Source: Blastomyces gilchristii SLH14081 (Eukaryota > Ascomycota > Eurotiomycetes > Onygenales > Ajellomycetaceae). Taken from it: a stretch of DNA of 64,000 bases. Both the position numbers and the translations under genes were made by a program. The notes below the pieces were generated by a model that saw only the letters and a list, made by a program, of their open reading frames with translations, ran no database searches and was not told the DNA's origin. The DNA lies in assembly GCF_000003855.2 (NCBI RefSeq), contig NW_003101681.1, positions 3,949,359 through 4,013,358 of the forward strand. The letters run 5' to 3'. Shown one piece after another: positions 10,811 to 23,900 of this stretch (the first letter of the stretch is position 1; every line of letters starts with the position of its first letter).

Positions 10811-11404
10811 TCTCACTACGAAATCGCTCAATTTTTCGAGTAAGAACCCGCCGATAGATCCATCTAAGAGCCCTCAATCATACAGGCATTTTTACCCCAT
10901 CGCTGACTACATACCCTGTGTGGTGGTGGAGTTATCCAGCTGAATGTGAACCAGATGTGGTTCAAAACTCCTGTCTAAGATTATCCCTTATTTTGCTCTA
11001 TCACACCACAACCCCAGGTTAAATTGTCATATAAATTATAAGGTGAAAAGACCCAGTCATATGTGTCAATCTTCTTGATTTTGAAAGATTTCTGATCTGT
11101 AATTATGAAGATATCTGAAGGGCAGTCTCTATGAAAACCTTGTCTATTTTTGATGTTTCAAAACATCAATACTAAGTCTCACTGACATATCAATCTTGTC
11201 AATCTGGCTCATCTTCAGCAGAAAGATACAAAAAGATACTTTGATAATAGTATCAAGTACATAATTAACAGACACATCTGAAGTGTAATCTCTGTGAAAA
11301 TTATCTAAAGTACAATCTTCATGAAAACTCTGTCTGTCTTTGATGTTTCAAGATATCAACATTAAGTCTCACTTACATACTGCTCTTCTCAATCTGACTC
11401 ATCT
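10811..11404 (+). repeat. Repeat R, plus copy, with ~165-bp tandem units
   Basis: This is homologous, as reverse complement, to about 41585-42175. The first ~230 bp keep CpG and CC/GG and carry a reading frame conserved with the other copy (IIPY..LSHHNPR). The rest consists of two imperfect ~165-bp direct units, each containing TTTGATGTTTCAA and CTGTCT; the second is cut at 11404 by the LTR-like repeat. No terminal repeats or TSDs were identified. The family is unknown to me. Confidence 0.7.
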
Positions 11405-11405
11405 G

Positions 11406-11568
11406 TGATACGGAAGAACGTACGACCGCCGGATAATAACACGGCCGCTTCCGAACACACTTATAAATAAAGAGGTCATAGCAGCCACTAATTAATTTAG
11501 TATAATATATATAAGAAGTCAGCATATATCTGTAATTGTATACAAACTCAAGCAATCTTTGAATCACA
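11406..11568 (+). repeat. Short LTR-like repeat, copy b (probable e3 5' LTR)
   Basis: This 163-bp direct repeat of 10456-10620 starts TGATACGGAAGAACG and ends TTTGAATCACA, with a TATATAAG box near 11508. It interrupts a tandem unit of R, so it entered R. Downstream (11569-11871, then 24876 onward after e1) lies e3 leader and gag, which suggests that it is the 5' LTR of the second e3. That assignment is inference. Confidence 0.55.
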
Positions 11569-11871
11569 TCTTATAGCATGTTTAAAAACTGATGAGAAGT
11601 GCAAACTTCTTCAGAGTATGATAATTCTGTCTATGAAGTAATTTATAGTTATTATATCAGTATGATTCTAAGATATCTTAAAAGATAGTATATAAAGAAA
11701 TAGTGAGTGAAAGAGCATCTGATTAATACTGCTCTGCTTATTAAGGAAAAACTTCATACTCAGATAAATACTCTGTATGTAAACAGATAAGATGTGAGAG
11801 AAAGAGAATAAAAGTGATAAATCAGATTTAAAGAAGTTCACTCTCTACTCAGAAGAATAAAAGAGAGAAGT
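11569..11871 (+). other. Probable e3 leader, no gene
   Basis: This AT-rich stretch lies between the LTR-like repeat and the e1 insertion. It is continuous with 24876 onward once e1 and its gaagt duplication are removed, and so forms the region just upstream of e3 gag. No reading frame or known motif is visible. Confidence 0.45.
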
Positions 11872-12181
11872 TGTGGCGGGCTGCGCCCGATCAATTATAT
11901 AGACTATTTCATTACACTTCACAGATTTCAACCGCTCCATTCTTGAATGTGTACACTCCGATTCTCGGCCACTCTCAATCGCCGATCCTCGGCCGCTATG
12001 AACATGTATAGATTCTTCCGCCCTGAAGCCCCATCACATACATCATCACATATGTGTATAAATATCTACTTCAATTGCTGATTCTCACACTTTCTCTTTC
12101 TGTTTCTTCTCTAACATTTTTCTCTTTGTTATATAAGATCTATTAATATTATATCAATCTATTCAGTGTAGGTCTCTTACA
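11872..12181 (+). repeat. e1 5' LTR
   Basis: This 310-bp LTR begins TGTGGCGGGCTGCGCCCG and ends GTCTCTTACA. It contains a TATATAAGA box at about 12130. It keeps GC-rich blocks such as GATCCTCGGCCGC near 11990. It is paired with the LTR at 24515. Confidence 0.93.
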
Positions 12182-12355
12182 CTAGAAAAACATTCATTAT
12201 CTTCTTATTAGAAATGATTATTCACATATCATCTTCTTATTAGAAATGATTATTCATTGAGATATCTGAACATGTAACAATGTGTAAGAAATAGAGAAAC
12301 AGTCAAACAGTTAAGCAGACACTGAGTTCTCAGATAGAAGCTTGCTCGCCAGTTG

Positions 12356-12613
12356 TGTAAGAAATCCCGCTCCTCGCGGATTCTTTACCTCTATTCCTAC
12401 CTCTCGCGTAACCAATAGAGTTAGCAGCCCTTGGCTACACACAACTATATAGACTGGAGTTTGTGAATACTATTCACAACTCAGCTTGAATACTATTATA
12501 TATTTGATTTCTATAGTTTATCTTTCTACTGTGAATACTTCTAGTGATTAATAGTACATATCACATCAAGCTGCAAACATCTGAACAATCATCTGTGAGT
12601 ACTTATTCTTATA
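12356..12613 (+). repeat. e2 5' LTR
   Basis: This 258-bp LTR begins TGTAAGAAATCCCGCTCCTC and ends TTATTCTTATA (the final CA mutated to TA). It has the same length as the 3' LTR at 19352. The first 75 bp keep several CpG. Confidence 0.92.
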
Positions 12614-14330
12614 TTTCAAGCTCAGTCAGTCAGCAATCATCTGTTAAGACTGAAAGAACTAGAAACTTATATACTTTAATCTCTGTAAATTCTACAGTAG
12701 ACACTCAGAAGCAGTTATCTGAATTATGAATAATCTCTATAAAAGAAGTCTCAGAGAACTTATTAATTACTTATAAAATATTATTCTCTATATCTATAAC
12801 AGAGAAACTCTCTGAACTTATGAATATATCAATCTCAGTGAAAAACATTCTTTAATATCTCTTACAGAATCAAGCTATTTTTCTATAAGAAATACTTACT
12901 ATCTATAAACACTCTTGAACTGAGTCTCTAGATATAATCTTCAGAGATATCTATAAACTGAAAAGAAACTTTCTTAAGTTATAATCACTTAAGATCACTT
13001 ACTGAATCATTATCTATAAAAGCTTTTATAAGTTTGTATTTGAAATTAACTCATAAGTCTGACTATATAATATAAAAGATGAAGAAGCTGTTATCTATAT
13101 AATAACAGATTTCTACTACACTGAAGTTAAAAACTGACTAAATTATCTGAAGAATGATTATAAGAGATTTCACTGATCTGTTCTTAAGATCTATCTAGAG
13201 AATAAGTTAAGAGACTCTATAAACTGAATAGAGAACATCTGAACTATAATTATTAATATTAGAAAAAGAGATAAGAAATCTGATAAAGACTACTCACAGT
13301 ACTTTATAAAATTATAATATAAATTAAAATCTGTGAAAACAGAGCTCTGAAATAAGATCTGAATAATAATATTTATAAAGAGACTGAATAAAGATATATA
13401 GAATAAGCTCATTAAGTAAGAGTCTAAGTTTTTAACTCTGAAGAAACTGATAACTCTCATTTATTACTTACAGATCACTGTGAGAATCATAGATTTATAA
13501 AGAGTAAATTATTAACTGACTCTATAAGAATTAGAATAACAGAGAACAGATTTATTAGAGAAAAATAATAAGATATAGAGAGATTTATATCTGACTGCTG
13601 AGTAGAAAGAGAGAGCTTTATAAGCTCTTATAAATAGAGTATATAATAGAGAGATTAAGAAAAAGAATCTTTACTTTATCTATTCTAAATCAGAATATCT
13701 CTGCATAAACTATCTGAATAAATTAAAATAGAAATTTATAGAGTTATAGACAGAGTCAGTAACAGTCTTCTTAAGAGTTTTAAAACTGATATCTGAATCT
13801 GTTACTTCTCTGATAAAAATACTTACTTATAAGAAGAGACTGTACTGTGATACTACTGTTCTATAAGTATGAAAAGTATTAATAAACTCAGAATCTCAGG
13901 TCACTATAGTATCTCTAAAGCTTACAGAGTAAATAAGCTAAGTGATGAAAACTGAGAATCTGCTCTTATAATAAGCAGAATATAAGAACTCAGATCTGAG
14001 AACTGAGAAACTTATAAGAGTTATCTTTGAATTACAAGATCTCTTCAGAATCTGAAGAAGATTTATAAAAACTATAATTATTATAACTATCACAGATAAT
14101 ATGTACTTAAGACTTATATAACTTCAAAGATACAATCTATACATAACTGTTTATAAGTCAGGTTTATACTTCTAATTAGTGTTGATAGACTTACTTATAA
14201 AGATAGAATTAGTTAAAACTATAGAGTTAATTAGAGAAGACAAGCTTATTTATATAATAACTTTATAAATATCTGAGAACTTCACAGTCATGAAAACTGA
14301 GCTTCAGATATCAGAGAAATACTGAGATCT
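12614..14330 (+). pseudogene. e2 leader and gag region, degenerate
   Basis: This is the position of leader, gag and protease in e2. One open stretch of 61 residues (12544-12729) spans the LTR end. Farther on, translation is interrupted every few codons by TAA, TAG and TGA, and I could not recognise a zinc knuckle or a protease active site. Assignment is by position only. Confidence 0.45.
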
Positions 14331-14334
14331 TACA

Positions 14335-17300
14335 GAAATATTTAGCTTAGTAAAGACAGCTGAGCTTTCTTCTCACTATGAGAAAAATCTAATAATAGAT
14401 TTAATAGAAGAGTAGAAATTCTTCTAAGAATTAATCTATAAACTCTCTTATTATAAGACAGAGATCTTCTGAGTCTATATAAAGAAGAATCTGAAGAATG
14501 ACTTTATCTAATCTTTACAGATCTTTACAGAAGTCTCTGTGATATTTATAAAGAAGAAGAATAAAGATCTCACATTATATATAGACTATTATAATCTGAA
14601 CTTTAAGATAATAAAGAGTCACTATTCTCTATCTCTGATTGAGAATGTGATCAACTATTTTATAAGAGTTATTATATTCATATAACTGAATATAATTAAT
14701 ATATATACACAGCTGTGAATACAGTCTGAAAATGAATAAAAGACTGTCTTTAAAACTGCACTGAGATTGTTTAAATATCTAGTAATATCTTTTGATTTGA
14801 TTAATATCTCTATAACATTTCAGTCTTTCATTAATAAAATACTTTGTGTATATCTGAATATCTTTATAGTAATATATCTGAATAATGTGATAATATACTT
14901 TATAAAGAAGAAAGAATATACTGAGTATATATAAAGTATATTGAAGATCTTAGATAATATAGAACTGTATATTAAGCTTGTAAAGTGCAACTTCAGTATC
15001 TATGAAATTGATTTTCTAGAATATATAATCACTGCAGATAATATTCAGATGAAATCTTCACAGATTGAGACTATTCTATTATAACTGAAGTTAACTAGTA
15101 TTCATAAGATTCAGATCTTTCTAAGCTTTGTGAATTTCTATAGACAGTTTATTATTATATCAATAAGTATCTTCTTATCTCTTATAGATATATTGAAGAA
15201 TGAAAATAAGAAGAAGTTATTCTATGAATAGAGAATAAAAACATTATTAAAAGAGAAGAGCTATAAGAACTTTCTTACTTCAGAAGCTTATAAGATCTTT
15301 ATAAGATTAAAATAGATATTCATGAATACAGTGATACTATTTCATTTTAATCTCTTACTCTTAATCAGATTAAAGACAGATATCTTTTTCTTTATAATTT
15401 CAGAAATAGTCTTATAACTACAGTTAAATGAGAACTGAGTTTCAGTGATCTTTTTCTTATAGAAGATATAACTCATAGAGATTAACTATAATATTCATAA
15501 TTCAAAGCTTCTTATAATAGTGAAATTCTTCTGTCACTAATATCACTACTTTAAGAATCTTATAACAGTGATTATTATTAGAACTGATTATAACAGCTTA
15601 TAACAGTTTATTTCAATCAAGAAACTCTTATAATAGTAGATTTACTGAGCTCAGAAACTGAGTGAGTTCTGATTTAAAATAGAATATATTAAGAGAACTA
15701 AGAATTCAGTAGATGAACTCTCTCACAGATCAGACTATGTTAAGAAGACTAGAATAATAGATACAGAGAGACTAGAGAAGACAGAAAGACTTTGTAGAAT
15801 GCTCAGACTGAGTGTTATAAAGAGATTAATTAAAGAGTCTTTCAATTCTCTGTAAGAGAAGAGAGAGAAGAGAGAAAAGAAGTCTGTATAACTTCTCTCT
15901 ACAACACTGAGAGTCAACACTCTGAGAATCTCTGTAAGAATTCTTGAAGAGTGTATCTATAATCTGAAGAGTTTACAGATTTTGAGAAGTACTGTAGAAA
16001 ATCTGATATAAGAAGAAACAGAGTATAAGTTATTATAAGATCTTCTATTCAGATTGTCTGAACTGTAATTAAAGAATGAATATACTCTATATATTCAGAA
16101 ACTGCTTACAGCAGGAATTAACACTGCAGAAATAAAGAATTGAAAAGACTTAAATAATCTCTTACAAAGAGAGAGCTAGATTTATATACTTATAAATGAG
16201 TTTCTATGTATAGAACTTATTAAAAGATATCATGACTCTTCTCTAGTGAGTCATTTTATAGATACTAGAACTCATGAGTTGCTTATAAGAAAATACTTCT
16301 GACTGAAGATATGAGAACTTGTGAAGAAGATAGTAAATTCTTATACTGTTTATCAGAGTTTATGAGTAGTATGATTCAGATTATATAAAGAACTTACTTC
16401 TTTATTTATTCTACAGAAACCTTGAGAACAGCTAGAAATAATCACTCTTATAAGTCTCTCTGAAAGTAAGAACATATATAATGCCTGCTTTAACAGTGTG
16501 CTGGTGATAGTAGATCACTTCATCAAGATAGCACACTTTATACTTATCTATAAGAACTGAAAATTAAAGAATTTAACATATATCTTCATCTGTAATACAA
16601 TCTGATTGCATGAATTATCTATGAATATTATCTCAGACAGAGAATTAATCTTTATAGAAGAGTTTTAATCTGATCTGATAACTATACTGAAGATCTCATA
16701 AGATCTAAGTATAACTTTTCATCAACAGACAGATAATCAGATAGAATATCTGATAAGTATATTAAAACAGTATCTGCAGTGCTTTGTCAATTACAATCAG
16801 AATAACTGAGTATATTAATTATTACTCACAGAGTTTATATATAATAACTTAAAACATGTCAGTACAGATAAAACCCTCTTTGAGATACTTATTAAGACTC
16901 ATCTGTAGATAATCTTAATAAACTTATAAGAGTATATTATAGAGTGTGATGATGCTTATAAACAGGCTGAGAGAATTCAGAATATCTGGAAGAAAGTCTA
17001 TAAATTCTTGAGAAAGACTCAAGAGTATCAGAAGAGATACTATAACTTTAAGTATATTATAAAGAGTTTCAAGAAAGATGATAGAGTCTGACTAAGTCTA
17101 GAAAATATTATTATATAGAGATTTAGTAAGAAGCTGAATCTCTTACAGACAGAGTCTTATAAGATTATAAAGAAAGTTAGCTTATAATTCTACAGATTGA
17201 AACTATTATCTGAGTTACAGATATATAATATTTTTTATATCTCTTTACTCTGTGAATATAAGAAATTTCTAGAAGAGAATTCTATGACTCATCACTCTGT

Positions 17301-17500
17301 TTATAAAGTACTAGAGAGTGAAAGAGAATATCAGATTAAAGAAATTATTAACTTAGAGAAGCAAGATCACAAGCTCTGATTCAAGATTCAATGATAAGAG
17401 TATTCTGATAAGATGAATAAGTTCACTTGAGAATTATCTGAGTAGATAAGATATCTGTAGAAGCTGAGACATAACTTTCATACTGTAAATTCTAATAAGT
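14335..17500 (+). pseudogene. e2 pol pseudogene (RT, RNase H, integrase, chromodomain)
   Basis: The conserved Gypsy order is readable through stops. The pre-RT segment has IFSLVKTAELSSHYEKN (about 14338). The RT start LYIDYYNLN is near 14577, where Ty3 RTs have (C/L)xVDYRxLN. The catalytic YxDD box is YLNN at 14875-14886, both Asp to Asn by G-to-A. RNase H is about 15280-15700. The integrase zinc region is near 16230, and its core shows VIVDHFIKIAHF (about 16505) and TFHQQTDNQIEYL (about 16717). A chromodomain-like C-terminus (EREYQIKEIINLE, about 17317) identifies a chromovirus. It is inactive. Confidence 0.82.
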
Positions 17501-19351
17501 CAGAATAATGTAATCTTCACTAAGAACCTGATTATGATAAAGATATTAATACTATCATTTATAAACTCTAGTCTATAAGATAATAAGTATGTACTGAAAT
17601 AAACAGTCTGCAGAGTATACAAAGAGAAGAAGAAATCATACTCTTATTAAAGCTAAAAAATAAGAAAATAAAAACAGGGCTGCAAACACAATTTAGAGAC
17701 TAATAAAGAAAAAATAAAGAAAACTCACACTTATATTCTCAATATCTGTGATATTCAATCTCTCTGTGACTATTAATTTCTCTCTTCAAAGAAGTAGAGA
17801 GTATTATATCTGTGATACAGACAATTATTGCATTTAATATAAAGATCATCAGAAATACACAGACTTCAGAGAAGCTGAATATCAGAGTATGTACAGTTGT
17901 AGCAGAGTCTTAAGAGCTGATCATCTGTGTATGTGATTAGATACTTCTTACAAAGCTATATCTACTCTTTCAGTTATGCTGAAGTATTCAGTTTGAAAAT
18001 AATTGAAATGTAGAGAGAAGACTCATCTGCTCAGATCAACTTCTGTTATGAATTTATAATATTTACATTGTCTTAATTATCTGAATTTTACAGGTATCTG
18101 AGAACTCAACTTCTATTGATAATGAGATTGTGAAAATGCGCTGCAGCGCAAGAACTGTTGATAGAGAACCTAGATATATTTGCATATATCTGATCAGAGA
18201 TTGTGTGAGTAGAGAGAGAGTGATTATAGATCTGTGAGACTGTAGAAGATACTGATAACAATGAGAGCTTTATAAGAACTGTCAGCTAGAGTCTGTAAGA
18301 AATTAGTTATGAAGAGACTTATAGCAAAGAGCAGAACTATACTGCTTGAAGTCAGAGACTGATCTGAAAGAGACATGAAATTAACTACTGGCCTGAAGAT
18401 TGAATATAATAGTAAGACTGAGAAGAGTGAAGATGCTGTTGTAACTGATGATATCTCTGCTTCATTAGCTGATAAAAAGTGATCAGAGAAGTTATAGAGA
18501 TGCTCATAAGAAGCTTAGTAATAGTCAGACATTATTTATAAAGATATTAAAATTAAAAAAAATTTTATTCTTGAGAAGTTCTTGAATCAATATATGAATA
18601 TTGTCAGGAACACTCTCTCTCTGTCATCTGAATGAAAACACTTTATAAATAAATGAGAATACTCACAGTTTATAAGAATGAGAGCTGTTACAGAAAAAGA
18701 AAAAAGAAGATAAGATTTCATAGACAAATCTGAGATATTTATACTACTTTAGAGAAGTTTACTTACACTATCAATGATTCTATAGAACAGTCAGATTACT
18801 CTAGTAAATAAAGAGTGATTGTGAATTACAGATCTGAATCTTTCTATATGACTATAAAGAGTGATTGCAGACTGCAGATATCTTGATTCTATAATTCTAC
18901 AGAGTTAATAAAAGAATGAAAAATTCCTCACAATTCTACAGTGTTAAAGAATAATGATTCATAAAAATGAGTGAAAGATCAACTCACAAATACTTCTCTT
19001 TAATAAGAGTGATCTCACAGAGTATAATTCATCTGTGAGATGAATCTGTATGATGATCACACAAGAATCTTGTGAAAATAATTGAGAGTCAACTGAATCT
19101 CTTCTGTATGAAAGATGTGAGATGAATCTGTATAATAGTCAGAGAAGAATTTGTAGACTATAAAGAATCTTATAAAATAAGAAACTGAGTGACAGACTCT
19201 TTTCTCTTTATAATAATAAGAGATTTTTCCTCACTGAGCTTTTTTCATAGATATAAAGAGTTTTTAGTGAGTATCACTGCAGTGCTGAGCTGATTCTATG
19301 AAGTCACTCAGTGAAAGACTTTATAAATGAAGTCTTAGAGAGGAAGAGATA
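17501..19351 (+). other. e2 post-pol region, conserved in both copies
   Basis: This ~1.85 kb region lies between the chromodomain and the 3' LTR and aligns with 38800-40731 of the second e2. It is too long for an ordinary 3' UTR. The plus-strand frame around 18300-18720 gives a Lys/Arg/Leu-rich translation broken by stops, and the second copy has a 60-residue open frame at 39366-39548 in the corresponding place. I recognise no domain. An imperfect tandem repeat lies at 19020-19170. A lost accessory ORF, antisense transcription unit or regulatory sequence are all possible. Confidence 0.45.
19020..19170 (+). repeat. Tandem repeat near the e2 3' end
   Basis: Imperfect ~80-bp units each contain GAGATGAATCTGTATRATRRTCA followed by AAGAATCT-like sequence. 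There are two units here, but three in the second e2 copy at about 40320-40530. That accounts for most of the length difference between the post-pol regions of the two copies. Confidence 0.55.
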
Positions 19352-19609
19352 TGTAAGAAATCTCACTTCTTATGAATTCTTTACTTCTATTTCTACCTGT
19401 TGCATAATCAATAGAGTTAGCAGCCCTTGGCTACACATAACTATATAGACTGAAGTTTGTGAAAACTATTCATAACTCAGCTTGAATACTATTATACATT
19501 TGATTTCTACATTTTATCTTCCTACTGTGAATACTTCTAGTAGTTAACAGTACATATCACGCCAAGCTGCAAACATCTGAATAATCGCCTGTGAGTACTT
19601 ATTCTTACA
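19352..19609 (+). repeat. e2 3' LTR
   Basis: This 258-bp LTR begins TGTAAGAAATCTCACTTC and ends TTATTCTTACA, followed by the TSD agttg. Compared with the 5' LTR it has lost CpG at its start (CCCGCTCCTCGCGG has become TCTCACTTCTTATG), a direct view of the C-to-T and G-to-A changes. Confidence 0.93.
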
Positions 19610-19764
19610 AGTTGCTCTGACCCTGCAACAAGATCTTACAAAGAGAGTAAGATCTTACAAGAGAATGTTAGTGAAAGACCTGAGAGTTCTGACATCTCAG
19701 ATGTATGAGATATTCATATAATTACACTTTCACAGATATTACACATCTGACAAATAATATAATC

Positions 19765-20952
19765 ATGTCTAACAACAATATGAAAGAACTCTTGAATATG
19801 AGCATAGATGTGATGTTACAGTGACTTCAAACAATGTTGAAATTACAATAATAACAAATAGCTGATATGCATGCAACTCAACAATGTTAATATGAAGAGA
19901 TTCAACAATTCTCACAACAAGGAACTCATGCAATTTCATTATCTACAGAATTGAATACAAAAGCACTGAAAGAATGCTTAGATGCTTCTGCATATTTTAA
20001 TACTTTCAATCTCACTCTCTACTCATCATGAAGGATGGAAATGCTCATGAAACTCAGTATAGATGAAGATGTCATCAGTTCATTAATTAATCAAGATTGA
20101 TATATTAATGAATGATTGAAGAATCGCGTGAAACAGAAGTTTCATTCATGAATGAAAGCATGTGAACCAGTGTTATGAACATCTGATAATATTATCAAAC
20201 ATCTTGATATTCTGTTCTGAGACACTGTCATGCAACAGAAAGTGTTAGATTGATTACAGAGTTTCTGACAGAGAAACACTTCTCTTACAACATTCATCTC
20301 TGACTTTGACATCAAGATTCTAGAAGCAGGTGATCAAACTTGAAAGAGTTGAATGAAGATTAGTATACTCAAGAAGACATTAACTTTCAAACTCTTACAC
20401 ACTCTTGTAAGTATGAATGAAGATCAGACTTATGAAGATTTCTGCACACAGCTCTGAATATTGAATGATCATCTTATCAAGCACAAGAGTATACAGAACA
20501 GTGACAGAAGATGTTACATCTCAGTTACTCATACATCTGTGCTGAAGAGGAGTAACAGCAATGATACAGATGTCATAAACTGAATAGATTCAAATGTCTA
20601 TACATAAGCAAGAGTTTTTACTGTTTGAACAGGCTTTCAAGTTTCTGAGATCACTTCTGTAGAAGTTGCTGATCAACATCAATGTGAAGTATATATCAAC
20701 TGTAACTGGTCAGAACACATCACTTCTTACTGTTAATTGATCTATATGCCTTCTCAATCAAGAGAAAGATCAGTGTCTTCTTGTTCAAAGAATGAGTCAG
20801 TACCTGTTCACATCAATCACATTGCAGTGAAGAAAGATTCAGAAGATAACTATGAGAATGTCTCAATGAAACAGGGAAAAGATTAACTTCTGTTCAAATT
20901 CACAAACAGACGCTTAAAGAGATCAGATGATAACAATTTAAAGAGAAAATAA
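19765..20952 (+). pseudogene. e1 gag pseudogene
   Basis: The start is ATGTCTAACAAC at 19765. The frame can be followed for about 390 codons, with most interruptions being TGA where Trp or Arg is expected. It includes the conserved ISILKKTLTFKLL also seen in the other copies. Near the C-terminus (about 20690-20730) is a zinc-knuckle remnant NCNWSEHITSYC, with His and two Cys of a CCHC motif and the first Cys replaced by Tyr. Gag would form the particle and bind element RNA. The frame is least damaged in this copy, but it is still broken. Confidence 0.75.
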
Positions 20953-20954
20953 TA

Positions 20955-23900
20955 ATGAATATGATTCTTGTATATACTGTGATTGATAACATGTATAATA
21001 TGAAAGTCGTGATAGACAGTGGTCTATGTCACTATGCAATGATAAAATCTTCAGTCATAAGATATCATAATCTTCAGTGTATTCTCTTATCAAAACCTCA
21101 ACTCCTCACAGAATTTAATGATTCAAAAGACATTTGTACCTGTAACATAGTGAAGTTAATCATAGATGTAAGAGGACATCAATATAAAGATGCCTATGCA
21201 TATGAAGTTGATAATCTTTATTATAATCTTATGTTAGAACTTATCTGACTATCTGAACAAGGCATCTTATTAAACACTTGAAACAGAAGCTTGATATTCT
21301 CTAACAATGATAGAATTCACAAAGATGACATTCATAAGATCATGAATCTGACACAGATCTCTGTCAACATATATGAAATGCTCTGAAAAAGAAGTCACTG
21401 ACAGCACAATCATGTGACAATCTATTTCATCAGTCTGGTCAATATTAAAAAGACTCTAGAAAAGTTATCTCATGTTATAATAACAGATTCTTATACAAAA
21501 CTCTCTCAATAATATCATGAATATCTAGATGTCTTTCAACAAGATAATATTATAAATATACTCCTCTTACAAGGTTCTGAAGTGAATCATAGTATCAAGT
21601 TAGAGAAGAAGAATGATAAGAACTCTGAACTGTCATGAGATCTTCTTTACAACATGTTCTGAGATGAACTTCTTCTTCTTTGAAAGACACTCAGTGATCT
21701 ATTAAATAAAGAATTCATACACATTAGCAATTCTTTCACTGCAGTCTCTATTCTCTTTGCAAAGAAATCAGGTGAAGAACTTTGATTCTGTGTGAACTAT
21801 TGAGAACTGAATAGAATAACAAAGAAAGACTGCTATCTACTATCTCTTATCAATAAAACCCTAGCTCATATTGAATAAGCTCAATAGTTTACAAAACTAG
21901 ATATCATCACTGTGTTTCATAAGATTTACATTGCTGAAGAAGATGAGTGACTTACAGCATTTCAAACATAATATAACCTCTTTGAATGAATAGTTACTCT
22001 CTTCAGACTGGCTAATGTTCTCAGTATATTTTAGAAGTATATCAACTGAGCACTCTGAGATTTTCTTGATGAATTTGTATCTGCATATCTCAATGACATT
22101 CTCATCTTCACTGATGAGTTCAGAAAAGAACATCAAGAACATGTACAGAAGATATTACAATAACTATGAGAAGTAGAACTACTGATAGATATTAATAAGT
22201 GTGATTTTGAAGTCAAGAGTATCAAATATCTGAGTTTTATTATAGAAGCTGGTAAGAGAATTCAAATGAATTCTGAGAAAGTCTCTGTTATTCTTGAATG
22301 AGAAGATCTATATACTGTGAAAGATGTATAAAGCTTCATCAGATTTGCTAACTTCTATCAGTGATTTATATGAAACTTCTCAGATATTATAAGACTACTT
22401 ACAGAACTCAGTAAGAAGAACTCAGTATTTCAGTGATCAGTGAATGCTGAAGCTGCATTTATATAGATAAAAAGATATTCATCAATATCTCTCTGCTAAT
22501 AACATTTGACTCTAATTATAAAATAGTTATTGAAGCTGATTTCTCTGACTACATGATAGAAGAAGTGATATTGCAATATAATGATGAAGATGTTTTACAA
22601 TTATATATCTTCATATCTAAGAAACTGAGTCTCACTGAATATAATTATAAGATCTATAACAAGAAACTTCTCATAATTGTACACTGTCTAGAAGAATGAG
22701 ACTCTGAACTCTGAAGTATCTCTGAATTTAAGATAATCACAGATTATAAGAATCTCAAATACTTCATAATAATCTGTAAACTCACTGAATAATAAATGTG
22801 ATGATCAGAGTTTCTAAGCTATATCTATTTTACAATACACTACTGCTCTGACAGTTAGAACTTGATGACAGATATTCTCTCATGATGAGAACAAGATATA
22901 CTGTCTGATATAATAGATATGCACTGAATAAATCAAGAACACTGACTCTTAAATCTGAAGATATTAGTTGATTATAATAAGATTACTTATGATACTATAC
23001 CTACTTCACTGATCAGAATATTCTCTGAATCTACACTGAATAAATTGTGATATATAACAGCTTAAACTGATGAACTTCTTCAAGCACTCACTGAAGCAGT
23101 ATGTTAAGAAGCACTCTGATTTTTCTCAGAACTATGTATAAGAACTGATATCTCAGAATGTTTAATTGATGATAATAACACTCTATAATTCTGTAAATGA
23201 CACTGAGTCTCTCACTCTGAATTCTTACACACTCAGATAATGCAAGAGATGCATGATTTATATATAACTGATTATTCAGGCTGTGAATAACTATATAGAA
23301 TAATCTTCTGAGAGTTCTACTGATCTGAGATATTAAATAGCATCAGACACTTTATCTGTAACTGTAATCATTATTCTTTCATTATCTTGTGAAAGAACTG
23401 TAGAAAAGATCTGCTGAAACTGCTCAATGTCTCTGATAGAATCTGATAAGATGTAATAATTAACTTCACTGTTGATCTCTCTGAGAGTAAGAGTTATAGA
23501 AATATTCTGATCATCATAAATCAATTGAGTAAAGATATAATATTGAAATCTTGTAATTAGATGAATACTGAATAAGTTACTGAAGTCTTCTTACAGAGCC
23601 TGTTCTATCAGATACATGAATTACTGAGATCTATAGTATTAGATTAAGATTGTCAATTCATGAGCACTCTCTGAATAAGAATCTGTCAAGTTCTCAAGAT
23701 TACACACTGTCTATTAATTGTCTATCACTCTGAGACTGATAATGTATCAGAACAGATAATTCAGACTGTAAAGAATTATCTCTGTAAGTTCTGTAATTAC
23801 TTATAAGATAATTAACATGACCTGCTTCTATACATAGAGATTACTATCAATGAATGAGATGCTGTTTCAACAGACATAAGCTCATTCTTTCTTACACACA

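Larger units (their letters stand above)
12356..19609 (+). mobile_element. e2 Ty3/Gypsy element, complete, nested in e1
   Basis: This is a 7254-bp element with two 258-bp LTRs and a perfect TSD agttg. The interior is the most strongly mutated sequence of the window, with hardly any CpG, CC or GG. Readable in order on the plus strand are pre-RT and RT (about 14340-15030), RNase H (about 15280-15700), integrase (about 16120-17170) and a chromodomain (about 17290-17500). A 1.8 kb post-pol region follows. A polypurine tract (gagaggaagaga) precedes the 3' LTR. I found no canonical tRNA primer site after the 5' LTR. Confidence 0.93.

Noticed and set aside
10456..11568. A compact TRIM element formed by the two short LTR-like repeats
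   Set aside because: The flanks give no matching TSD, and the interior is an e1 fragment plus part of R, cut in mid-unit. Two separate insertions fit better.
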